Below, in pieces: positions 1 to 6,878 of a DNA stretch of 14,315 nucleotides. The position numbers and the translations under genes are program-made. The first letter of the stretch is position 1; the number at the start of each line of letters is the position of its first letter. The stretch is from UBA4655 sp964585575 (GTDB taxonomy: Bacteria; Planctomycetota; Planctomycetia; Pirellulales; UBA1268): assembly GCA_964585575.1 (NCBI GenBank), contig CAZPEM010000086.1, positions 1-14,315 on the forward strand, given 5' to 3'. Under the pieces are notes generated by a model. The model saw only the letters and a list, made by a program, of their open reading frames with translations, was not told where the DNA came from and searched no databases.

Positions 1-5
1 GGCGT

Positions 6-46
6 AGCTGACCAGCGCAGGCAGGATGCCGAAGCGCCAGTCAGCT
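6..46. repeat. Nested 41-nt hairpin, possible extragenic palindromic element
   Basis: Arms AGCTGAC (6-12) and GTCAGCT (40-46) are perfect reverse complements. After a symmetric CA/CA internal loop, GCGC (15-18) pairs with GCGC (34-37). GGC (20-22) then pairs with GCC (28-30) around a five-base loop. Three stacked helices in 41 nt are far more than chance would suggest, and the fold works on either strand. No T-run follows, so an intrinsic terminator is not obvious. A REP-like dispersed repeat is an inference. Confidence 0.55.
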
Positions 47-59
47 CCGAGTGAGTGAA

Positions 60-72
60 GGCCCGGAGGGCC
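60..72. repeat. Short GC hairpin
   Basis: GGCCC (60-64) and GGGCC (68-72) form a perfect 5-bp stem around a GGA triloop. It lies downstream of the DUF58 stop on the minus strand and just right of the nested hairpin. It may be part of the same element or a weak transcription stop. No T-tract is present. Confidence 0.4.
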
Positions 73-149
73 GTGGCGAACGTCCGGCGAGCGGCATACG
101 GGCAGCCCCGAACCTCTCACGCTCGACGCGTCGGTGGCGGACGCCCGGT

Positions 150-1049
150 TCAGAATCGGTTGCGGCGGCTCGTGAGGTAGCCGGTGAGGGCCCGGTCGAA
201 CTGCATGCTCGTGTCGAGCGGCACGTAGTCGACCCCGGCCTTGAAGCACCACGATCGATAATCGTCTCGGAAGGCCGTCACGCGGTCGACGTAGTCCTTC
301 CGCACCGCGTCGGCATCGACCACGACCTTTTCGGTCGATTCGGGATCCGTGAACTCCGTCGTGCCGGAGAACGGAAACCGCACCTCCGCCTCGTCGAGCA
401 CGTGGAAGAGGATCACGTCGTGGCCCCGGTGACGCAGTCGCGACAACGACTCCCGCACCGGCGCCGCCTCGGCGAGCAGGTCGCTGAAGACCATCACGAG
501 CGAGCGGTGGCGCAGCATCGCCGCCACCTGCCCGAGGCTCCTCGCGATGTCGGTCGTGCCGGAGGGTTTCACCTTCGCGAGCGCCGAGAGCACGTTGCCG
601 ATCTGCGACCGTCGCGACTTCGCCGGCAGGCTCGCCTTGATCTTCTCGTCGAACACGAGCAGGCCGCACGGATCCTGCTGGTGCACCATCAGCCAGCAGA
701 GCGCCGCGGCGAGCGAGATCGAGTAGTCGAGCTTCGTGAGCTCCTGGCGGTACGTGTAGGCCATCGAGCCGCTGGTGTCCACCGCGAGGTAGCCGGTGAT
801 GTTGGTCTCGGCCTCGAACTTCTTCACGTAATACTTGTCGGTCTTCGCGTAGACGAGCCAGTCGATGTCCTTCGGCTCGTCGCCCGGCACGTACTTGCGG
901 TGCTCGCTGAACTCGACCGAAAAGCCCTGGTAGGGGCTCGAGTGCAGCCCCTGGAGGAAGCCGCGGACGATGAACTGCGCCCGCAGGTCGAGCCGCGAGA
1001 TCTGCCGGACGACCTCCGGCTTCAGGTATTCCTCGACGGCACGGACCAT
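150..1049 (-). CDS. DUF58 family protein with a vWA-like fold
   Basis: The product is 299 residues. Residues about 34-83 carry the DUF58 core: an EFSEHRKYVPGDEPKDIDW-type stretch, then a basic segment leading to YYVKKFEAE. A von Willebrand A-like half follows, with a MIDAS-type D91-T-S-G-S95 motif, a Thr pair at 165-166 and an Asp at 190, which suggests metal-dependent protein binding. No membrane segment or signal peptide is visible, so it is probably cytoplasmic or associates with membrane partners. The ATG (1047-1049) lies 17 bases after the moxR stop, with a G-rich stretch about nine bases upstream, so the two are co-transcribed. In known clusters a DUF58 protein is the usual partner of MoxR and is often followed by BatA/VWA membrane proteins. 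None is secure here because the window ends. The precise substrate is unknown. Confidence 0.93.
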   Translation of the reverse strand: MVRAVEEYLKPEVVRQISRLDLRAQFIVRGFLQGLHSSPYQGFSVEFSEHRKYVPGDEPKDIDWLVYAKTDKYYVKKFEAETNITGYLAVDTSGSMAYTYRQELTKLDYSISLAAALCWLMVHQQDPCGLLVFDEKIKASLPAKSRRSQIGNVLSALAKVKPSGTTDIARSLGQVAAMLRHRSLVMVFSDLLAEAAPVRESLSRLRHRGHDVILFHVLDEAEVRFPFSGTTEFTDPESTEKVVVDADAVRKDYVDRVTAFRDDYRSWCFKAGVDYVPLDTSMQFDRALTGYLTSRRNRF

Positions 1050-1067
1050 GTGGATCGCCCCCCGAGG

Positions 1068-2090
1068 TCACTTCACGAGCTTCGGGATCTCGGGCTCCTC
1101 GATCTCTCGCACGAGCCGCTCGACGATCGACTCGCTGGTGAGTCCGTCGGCCTGCGCCTGGAAGTTCGTGGCGATGCGGTGCCTCAGCACGGGCACGGCG
1201 ATCCGCCGCACGTCGTCGAGCGAAACGCTGAAACGGCCGTCCATCGCCGCGAGCGCCTTGCCTCCCTGGATGAGAAACTGCCCGGCCCGCGGCCCGGCAC
1301 CCCAGTCGACGAGCTCCGCGACGTACTTCGGCGCCGCCGGATCCTTCGGGCGGGTCGCCCGCACGAGCTTCGCGACGTACTTCACGACATAGTCGCTCAC
1401 GACCACGCCCGCCACGAGCTTCTGGATGTTCACGATCGCGCGTCCCGAGAGCACCTTCCGCACCTCCGGCCTCTCGGACCGGCTCGTCGCCATGAGGATC
1501 TGCTCCTCCTCGGCGGCCGTCGGATAGCCGACTTTGATGTTGAACATGAATCGATCGAGTTGGGCCTCTGGCAGAGGGTAGGTTCCCTCCTGTTCGATCG
1601 GGTTCTGCGTGGCGATCGTGAAGAAGGGATCGGGCAGCGCGAGCGTCTGCTGACCGACGGTCACCTCCCGCTCCTGCATCGCCTGCAGCAGGGCCGCCTG
1701 CGTCTTCGGCGGCGTGCGGTTGATCTCGTCGGCCAGGAGGATGTTCGTGAACACCGGTCCCTCGACGAAACGAAAGTGACGCCGCCCCGTCTCGTCCTCC
1801 TCGAGCACGTTCGTGCCCGTGATGTCGGAAGGCATGAGGTCCGGCGTGAACTGCACCCGCTTGAAGCCCACGTCGAGGATCCGGGCGAGCGTCGAGACCA
1901 TGAGGGTCTTCGCGAGGCCTGGAACGCCCTCGAGCAGGCAGTGCCCGCGGGTGAAGATCGCCGCGAAGAGCTGCTCGATCACGTCGGACTGCCCGACGAT
2001 CACCTTCTGAAGCTCCTCCTGCATCAGCCTGCGGTGCTGCGCGAACTCCTGCAGCACGTCGTCGATCGTCTTGGGGCGTGCGGTGGACAC
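1068..2090 (-). CDS. MoxR-family AAA+ ATPase
   Basis: The product is 340 residues, the usual MoxR length. Visible elements are Walker A GVPGLAKT (55-62), Walker B ILLADE (117-122), sensor 1 TQNP (161-164) and the LDRF motif (178-181). Members act as chaperone-like ATPases that insert metal or mature partner proteins, usually together with a vWA protein. The following DUF58 gene is the likely partner. The frame opens with GTG at 2088-2090, with no clear Shine-Dalgarno sequence. An internal ATG at codon 23 (2022-2024) is a less attractive alternative, because codons 1-22 encode a helical lead-in that fits the family. The gene is first in a two-gene operon transcribed away from the DUF4159 gene. 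The specific process it serves cannot be read from the sequence. Confidence 0.95.
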   Translation of the reverse strand: MSTARPKTIDDVLQEFAQHRRLMQEELQKVIVGQSDVIEQLFAAIFTRGHCLLEGVPGLAKTLMVSTLARILDVGFKRVQFTPDLMPSDITGTNVLEEDETGRRHFRFVEGPVFTNILLADEINRTPPKTQAALLQAMQEREVTVGQQTLALPDPFFTIATQNPIEQEGTYPLPEAQLDRFMFNIKVGYPTAAEEEQILMATSRSERPEVRKVLSGRAIVNIQKLVAGVVVSDYVVKYVAKLVRATRPKDPAAPKYVAELVDWGAGPRAGQFLIQGGKALAAMDGRFSVSLDDVRRIAVPVLRHRIATNFQAQADGLTSESIVERLVREIEEPEIPKLVK

Positions 2091-2221
2091 GTGGGAGGGC
2101 GCCTGGGATTCCGAACTTCCGGGAGTCTCTCAGTATCGACGAGCCGGCCGAAACCGGCAAACGAACGGCGGCGAGTTCGGCCCGAAGGCGTGGCGTCGGG
2201 CCGGGGGTGTAAACTGGGAGC
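2091..2221. promoter_or_regulatory. Divergent intergenic region between moxR and the DUF4159 gene
   Basis: These 131 bases must hold the promoters for both divergent transcripts. A hairpin GCCGG (2143-2147) / CCGGC (2154-2158) with a six-base loop lies in the middle. A possible -10 hexamer TAAACT (2210-2215) sits directly before the DUF4159 ATG at 2222, with no recognisable -35. GGGAG (2216-2220) ends only one base before that ATG, too close for an ordinary ribosome binding site. Promoter assignment is tentative. Confidence 0.35.
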
Positions 2222-4639
2222 ATGTCGATCGGCCGCACCCGATTCCATGGTTTCCTCTCGATCGCCCTCATCGTGGCGGTGTTGAATGTCGGTGTGGCTC
2301 CGCCGACGCGGGCGGACGACGCCCCGCCCGCCTCGACGCAGATCCAGCAGGCGATCGAGCGATCGACCGCGTGGCTCCTCTCGCAGCAGCGGCAGAACGG
2401 ATTCTGGGAGTGCTCCTTCCGCACGGAAGACACCCGCGTCGGGGCGACGGCGCTCGTGACGCTCGCCCTGCTGAACGCCGGGGTGCCGGCGAAGCACAAC
2501 GGCATGCGGCGATCGCTCGACTGGCTGCGGGCGCAGGTGCCCGACGAGACCTATTCCGTGTCCCTCCAGACGATGGTGCTCGCAATGGTGCGGTCTCCGG
2601 CCGACCGCGTGCTGCTCGAGCGGAACGTGAAGTGGCTCGAGCTGAGCCAGGTCTCGGAAGGGGCGGCGACGGGATCCTGGGGATACGCCCCGGGCCGCGG
2701 CTCGGGCGACAACTCCAACTCGCAGTTCGCGGTTCTCGCGCTCCACGAAGCCGACCGCGCGGGCGTGAAGGTGAGGCAGGAGGTCTGGCGGCGTGCCCAC
2801 AACTACTGGGTCGCCTGCGGCAACGCGAACGGCTCGTGGGGCTACCAGATGGAACTCGACGGCCGCAACGAGATCAGGGGCAGCCGCGCACCATCGGGCA
2901 GCATGACCTGCGCGGGGATCGCCAGCGTCTGGATCACCTCCCAGCACATCGGCAGCCCGGCCGCCAGGGCCGGGGGCGACGCGATACGGTGCTGCGGCGG
3001 GTCGAACTCGCCGCAGCCGATCGAAAAGGGACTCGAATGGCTCGCCTCCAACTTCACGGTGACCCAGAACCCCGCCTATGGGCCGACGTGGCACTACTAC
3101 TATCTCTACGGTCTCGAGCGGGTGGGCCGATTCACCGCCAGACGGTACATCGGCGAGCACGACTGGTTCCGCGAGGGATCGAAGTTTTTCCTGGCCAGCC
3201 AGGACGGGATCACAGGCTCGTTCCGTCCGGGAAGGATCGAGGACCCGGTCGTCGCGACGAGCTTCGCGTTGCTCTTCCTCGCCAAGGGCCGCCGGCCGGT
3301 CATCGTAGGGAAGAGCCGCCACCTTCCGGAGGCGGACTGGAACCGTCACGGCCACGACATCGCCAACCTCGTCGAGCACCTCGAATCACTCGACACCTGG
3401 CGGGCCGACTATCCCGCCGGCCTCTCCTGGCACGTGGTCGAGACCCCCTCGGCGCGGCTCGACGACCTGATGCAGGCGCCGGTGCTCTGGATTTCGGGGA
3501 AGGACCGCTTCGACCTCGGACCGGCCGCCGGCAAGCGGGTGAGGGAATACATCGACGAGGGAGGATTCGTGTTCGCCGAGGCCTGCTGCCCGAGAAGCCA
3601 GGAGTTCGACTCGCAGTTCCGCGAGTTTCTCGCCGAGGTCTTTCCCGAGCCGGAGTACCAGCTCCATCTCCTGCCCCCCGAGCATCCGGCCTGGCACGCC
3701 GAGACGATCGTGAAGCCGGATTTCCAGCGGCCGCTCATGGGCATCGACTACGGCTGCCGCACCTGCGTCATTTACGCCCCGCCGGACGGTGCCGCGGACG
3801 CCGCGGCCGCGAGCCTTTCCTGCCTCTGGGAGCTCCGGGGCAACCCGGCGGCGTCGAAGCCGGGCCGCCTGAAGGAGGAGGTCGATGCGGCGCTCGCCAT
3901 CGGCGCGAACGTGCTGGCCTACGCCACCAACCGCGACGTGAAACGGAAGGACGAGCTTTTCGCGATCGACAGGAGCGCGTCGAATCCACAGGCCCGCTTC
4001 GAGCGGGGGCACGTCGCGATCGGCAAGCTGAAGCATGCGGGAATGTGCGACGCGGCACCGGCGGCCGTCGCCAACATGCTGCGGGCCGCCGCCAGGGAAC
4101 TCGGTGTCCGCGTCGACACGACTCCCTCCCGCGTCGAGCCCGGCGACCCGAAAATACTCGACTACCACCTTCTCTTCATGCACGGCAGGCAGGGCTTCGC
4201 CTTCGACGGTCGGGCGAGGGATGGCCTCCGGGAGTTCCTCACCCGCGGCGGCATGCTGCTGGCCGACAGCGTCTGCGGCTCCCCGGCCTTCACGGCGTCG
4301 TTCCGCACGGAGATCGAGCAGGTGATGAAGGGAGCGAAGCTCGAACCGATTCCCGCGGACGACCCGATCTTCACGTCGGCCGAGTATGGCGGCTACGACA
4401 TCCGCCAGGTCGTGCTGCGGGTGCCGGCGGGCGGTGACGGCCCGCTCGAGGCGAAGATCCGGCGGACCGCCCCGCGGCTGGAAGGGATCCGCCTGGGCGA
4501 CCGGTGGGCGGTGATCTTCTCACCGTATGACCTCTCCTGCGCGCTCGAAAAGCAAAACTCGCTCGAGTGCACAGGCTACGATCGGGCCGACGCCGAGAAG
4601 ATCGCCCTCAACATCCTGCTCTATTCGATCCACCACTGA
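2222..4639 (+). CDS. Secreted alpha-toroid protein with two DUF4159 lobes
   Basis: The product is 805 residues. It opens with a signal peptide (hydrophobic core about 10-26, likely cleavage after TRA31). Residues about 38-355 form a prenyltransferase/squalene-oxidase-type helical toroid, with signatures QNGFWE (58-63) and GSWGY twice (151-155, 204-208). Two DUF4159-like lobes follow, about 400-571 and 595-805. They align through REYIDEGGFVFAEACC (441-456) and REFLTRGGMLLADSVC (670-685), and again through GIDYGCRTCVIYAP (507-520) and GIRLGDRWAVIFSP (755-768). DUF4159 resembles a class I glutamine-amidotransferase fold without known activity, and such proteins occur in planctomycetes near MoxR/DUF58 genes. 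No cyclase activity is claimed, because the catalytic DXDD type motif is not evident. Location is probably periplasmic or outside. The start is chosen for the signal peptide, since no well-spaced ribosome binding site is seen. The role is unknown. Confidence 0.88.
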   Translation: MSIGRTRFHGFLSIALIVAVLNVGVAPPTRADDAPPASTQIQQAIERSTAWLLSQQRQNGFWECSFRTEDTRVGATALVTLALLNAGVPAKHNGMRRSLDWLRAQVPDETYSVSLQTMVLAMVRSPADRVLLERNVKWLELSQVSEGAATGSWGYAPGRGSGDNSNSQFAVLALHEADRAGVKVRQEVWRRAHNYWVACGNANGSWGYQMELDGRNEIRGSRAPSGSMTCAGIASVWITSQHIGSPAARAGGDAIRCCGGSNSPQPIEKGLEWLASNFTVTQNPAYGPTWHYYYLYGLERVGRFTARRYIGEHDWFREGSKFFLASQDGITGSFRPGRIEDPVVATSFALLFLAKGRRPVIVGKSRHLPEADWNRHGHDIANLVEHLESLDTWRADYPAGLSWHVVETPSARLDDLMQAPVLWISGKDRFDLGPAAGKRVREYIDEGGFVFAEACCPRSQEFDSQFREFLAEVFPEPEYQLHLLPPEHPAWHAETIVKPDFQRPLMGIDYGCRTCVIYAPPDGAADAAAASLSCLWELRGNPAASKPGRLKEEVDAALAIGANVLAYATNRDVKRKDELFAIDRSASNPQARFERGHVAIGKLKHAGMCDAAPAAVANMLRAAARELGVRVDTTPSRVEPGDPKILDYHLLFMHGRQGFAFDGRARDGLREFLTRGGMLLADSVCGSPAFTASFRTEIEQVMKGAKLEPIPADDPIFTSAEYGGYDIRQVVLRVPAGGDGPLEAKIRRTAPRLEGIRLGDRWAVIFSPYDLSCALEKQNSLECTGYDRADAEKIALNILLYSIHH

Positions 4640-4700
4640 TCAAGCCACCACTGATCAAGCCACCACTGATCAAGCCAGCACTGATCAAGCCAGCACTGAT
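4630..4700. repeat. 15-bp tandem repeat overlapping the DUF4159 stop codon
   Basis: Four full copies of a 15-bp unit (CCACCACTGATCAAG, with CCAGCACTGATCAAG as the fourth) occupy 4630-4689, and a partial fifth runs to 4700. The first copy contains the final His-His-stop of the DUF4159 gene. Because 15 is a multiple of three, TGA recurs in that frame at 4637, 4652, 4667, 4682 and 4697. Each unit holds a TGATCA palindrome. The repeat fills most of the 81-bp gap between two convergent genes. Replication slippage at the end of the gene is the simplest origin. Confidence 0.95.
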
Positions 4701-4720
4701 CGCCGAGTACCGCCGATCCG

Positions 4721-5410
4721 TCACTCGTCGGAGCTGCGGCCGCTGAGCAGGCTCGCGTAGTAGAGGATCGTCAGGATGCTCTGAAGCGTGCCGGCGACGT
4801 AGGTCCAGGCGGCCGCGTTGAGGACGTTGTTCACGTACGACATTTCCGACGTCGGCACGATTCCCAGCTCGACGAGTTGCGCCTTCGCGCGGTTGCTCGC
4901 GTCGAACTCGACAGGCAGGTTCACGAGCTGAAAGAAGACCGTCCCGGCAAAGAGCGCGATGCCGAGCCACGCCAGCGGCGCAAGCGCCATGCCCAGCCCG
5001 ATCATGAAGACGAACATCCCCACGCCGCTGCCGATCTGCGCCACGCCGACGGCGGCGTTCCGCACCGTCATCATCGCGTAGCCCTGCGCGTCCTGGAGGG
5101 CGTGACCGGCCTCGTGGGCGGCGATCCCGACGGCTGCGAGGGACCGCGAGCCGTAGACGTGGTGGGAAAGGCGGAGCACCTTTTCCCGCGGGTCGTAGTG
5201 GTCGGTCAGGTCGCCAGGAACCTCCTCGATCTGGACGTCCGTGGCGCCCGCCGAGTCGAGGATGTGCCGGGCGGCAGCCGCCCCGGAGAGCGGCGCGGGC
5301 TGCTGGGCGGCGGCGGCGAAGGAGGACCGCACCCGCCACTGAGCCCAAAACGCCAACAGCATGGCCGGGGCGACGGCGAGCAAGTAATTCGGATCGAAGA
5401 AAATCGGCAT
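4721..5410 (-). CDS. YugP-type membrane zinc metallopeptidase
   Basis: The product is 229 residues, the normal size for the neutral zinc metallopeptidase family Zn_peptidase_2. Residues 8-24 form an N-terminal membrane segment. The gluzincin-type motif H99-E-A-G-H103 gives two zinc ligands and the catalytic Glu. Hydrophobic segments at about 122-160 would form one or two membrane passes, followed by LPVEFDAS (165-172), where E168 is the expected third ligand. A last hydrophobic stretch lies at about 205-224. Family members are membrane-bound proteases of poorly known substrate. The ATG at 5408-5410 is supported by AGGGAGG (5418-5424) seven bases upstream. It lies 121 bases downstream of hisS on the same strand and may have its own promoter. 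It converges with the DUF4159 gene across the tandem repeat. Confidence 0.92.
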   Translation of the reverse strand: MPIFFDPNYLLAVAPAMLLAFWAQWRVRSSFAAAAQQPAPLSGAAAARHILDSAGATDVQIEEVPGDLTDHYDPREKVLRLSHHVYGSRSLAAVGIAAHEAGHALQDAQGYAMMTVRNAAVGVAQIGSGVGMFVFMIGLGMALAPLAWLGIALFAGTVFFQLVNLPVEFDASNRAKAQLVELGIVPTSEMSYVNNVLNAAAWTYVAGTLQSILTILYYASLLSGRSSDE

Positions 5411-5417
5411 CGAAAAA

Positions 5418-5424
5418 CCTCCCT
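5418..5424 (-). promoter_or_regulatory. Strong ribosome binding site of the zinc peptidase
   Basis: On the minus strand AGGGAGG lies seven bases before the ATG at 5408-5410. It is the clearest Shine-Dalgarno match on this strand of the window and fixes the start. Confidence 0.8.
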
Positions 5425-5469
5425 GCGGCCGACTCGGTTCGGTGGCCGCACTGCATCATACGCATCCCG

Positions 5470-5520
5470 GGAAAACCGGGTTCGGCGACCATTCGCAACC
5501 GCGGAAAACCGGGTTCGGCG
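5470..5520. repeat. Pair of 18-bp direct repeats with a small hairpin
   Basis: GGAAAACCGGGTTCGGCG occurs identically at 5470-5487 and 5503-5520, with a 33-bp period, in the gap between hisS and the zinc peptidase. The first copy also takes part in a hairpin CCCGG (5466-5470) / CCGGG (5476-5480) with a GAAAA loop. The spacing of three helical turns could suit a dimeric regulator upstream of the peptidase, or the repeats may be a dispersed genomic element. Neither can be decided here. Confidence 0.75.
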
Positions 5521-5531
5521 GCCCGCCGGCC

Positions 5532-6878
5532 CTACCCCGAATACCCGCCGCGGATGACCTCGAGCTTCGACCGGACGGCATCGACGAGCACGGCGACGTC
5601 GCCATGCCAGTCGACCGAGGTCGCCGTCTGGGCGGCGAGGTCCTTCAGCTGGACGGTGCCCTTCGAAAACTCCTCCGAGCCGGCGACGATCGCGATCCGG
5701 TGCCCCCGCTTCGCCGCGAGCTTCAACTGCTGCCCGAGCTTCCGCGGCTCGGGGAAGAACTCCACCGGCAGGCCGGCGGCCCGCAGCGCCGCGGCGATCC
5801 GCAGGTAGTCGCCAAGGTGGGCGGCATCGAAATGCACGAGGAAAATCTCGGCCGGCGTCTCCCGGGTAGAAAGCCGGCCGAGTTCCTCGAGCCCGGCGAG
5901 AAGGCGATCGAGGCCGAGCGAGGCCCCGACCCCCGGCAGCGGCTCCCGGGTGTAGAGCCCCGCGAGATTGTCGTAGCGTCCTCCGGAGCAGACGCTCCCG
6001 AGCGTCGGCAGTTCGTCGAGGAACGTCTCGAGCACGAGCCCGGTGTAGTAGTCGAGCCCGCGGGCGATCGACGGATCGACGACGACGCGGCCGTCGGCGA
6101 TGCCCGCCTCGCGGCTTCCGTCGATGATCGCCCGGATCGCCTCGAGCCCGGCGCGGCCCCGCTCGCTCGCGGCGACACTCGGCGCGATCTGCTCGAGCAC
6201 GCTCGTCGCGGATCCCGTGAGCGAGGCGGCCGTGAGCAGCTTCTCCGCGGCGTCGGCTGCGACCCCGTGGGCGACGAGCTCGCGGACCACCCCAGCGGCG
6301 TCGAGCTTGCCGAGCTTGTCGAGCGACCGCAGCACGTCGGTCGAGCGGTCGGCCAGGCCGAGCGACTCGAGCAGCCCGGCGAGGAGCCGCCGGTCGTTGA
6401 CGCGGATCGTGAACTTCTCGATGCCGATCGCACGCAGGAGGTCGTGCACCACGAGCACCATCTCGAGATCGGCCGCCGGGCTCGTCGTGCCGATCGTGTC
6501 GAAGTCGCACTGCATGAACTCGCGGTAGCGTCCCCGCTGCGTGTTTTCCCCGCGCCAGACGGTCGCCATGTGGTACCGCTTGAAGGGCAGACCCAACTCG
6601 TGGAGGTGCTGCGCGGCGAAGCGGGCGAATGGCACGGTCAGATCGAACCGCATGCCGACGTCGCGGCCGCCGTGGTCCTTGAAGCGGTAGAGCTGCTTGT
6701 CGGTCTCCTCGCTCCCCTTGCCGGTGAGGATCTCGAGGTATTCGAGCGCCGGCGTGTCGATCGGCGCGAAGCCATACGACCGGTAGACCTGCCGGGCGAC
6801 GTCGAGGATCCGCTCGCGGGCGAGCGCCTGCGCCGGCAGGTGGTCCCGGAAGCCTTTGAGCGTGCGCGGTTCGATCAT
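5532..6878 (-). CDS. hisS: Histidyl-tRNA synthetase
   Basis: The product is 448 residues, a class II aminoacyl-tRNA synthetase that charges tRNA-His in the cytoplasm. The start ATG (6876-6878) gives MIEPRTLKGFRD, the expected N-terminus. Motif 2 lies at about 100-130 and includes RYREFMQCDFD. The histidine-specific signature is RGLDYYTG (273-280), and motif 3 is at about 316-331 with GVGASLGLDRLL. A C-terminal anticodon-binding domain covers about 345-445. The motif 2 loop (REFMQCDFD) and the signature LDYYTGLVLE resemble archaeal and eukaryotic enzymes more than the E. coli type. The ATG overlaps the stop of the upstream cysteine-cluster gene as ATGA, with no good ribosome binding site of its own, so translation is probably coupled. 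Confidence 0.98.
   Translation of the reverse strand: MIEPRTLKGFRDHLPAQALARERILDVARQVYRSYGFAPIDTPALEYLEILTGKGSEETDKQLYRFKDHGGRDVGMRFDLTVPFARFAAQHLHELGLPFKRYHMATVWRGENTQRGRYREFMQCDFDTIGTTSPAADLEMVLVVHDLLRAIGIEKFTIRVNDRRLLAGLLESLGLADRSTDVLRSLDKLGKLDAAGVVRELVAHGVAADAAEKLLTAASLTGSATSVLEQIAPSVAASERGRAGLEAIRAIIDGSREAGIADGRVVVDPSIARGLDYYTGLVLETFLDELPTLGSVCSGGRYDNLAGLYTREPLPGVGASLGLDRLLAGLEELGRLSTRETPAEIFLVHFDAAHLGDYLRIAAALRAAGLPVEFFPEPRKLGQQLKLAAKRGHRIAIVAGSEEFSKGTVQLKDLAAQTATSVDWHGDVAVLVDAVRSKLEVIRGGYSG

Larger units (their letters stand above)
1..149. other. Left-edge extragenic stretch, no secure gene
   Basis: No gene can be assigned with confidence. On the plus strand the frame beginning at base 1 stays open to a TGA at 52-54 and could be the last 17 codons of a gene entering from the left, but the peptide matches nothing I recognise. 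On the minus strand a frame stays open from a GTG at 118-120 to the window edge, without a convincing ribosome binding site, so it could be the start of a third gene after the DUF58 gene or just an accident of GC content. Two hairpins (6-46 and 60-72) lie here, which favours a structured extragenic element or a terminator region. Confidence 0.5.

Noticed and set aside
51..2285. 744-codon plus-strand open frame across the DUF58 and MoxR genes
   Set aside because: It runs antisense to two well-recognised genes, is very rich in Arg, and has no family resemblance. High GC makes stop codons rare in the opposite strand.
2222..3290. Active squalene-hopene cyclase
   Set aside because: Only the repeat fold signatures are present. 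The length is short, the catalytic acidic motif is not seen, and the protein is exported.
2071..4437. 788-codon plus-strand open frame overlapping the DUF4159 gene
   Set aside because: The competing frame has a signal peptide, toroid motifs and DUF4159 lobes. This one is a low-complexity Arg/Gly/Ala shadow.
4630..4700. CRISPR-like array
   Set aside because: The units are contiguous 15-mers with no unique spacers, so it is a simple tandem repeat.
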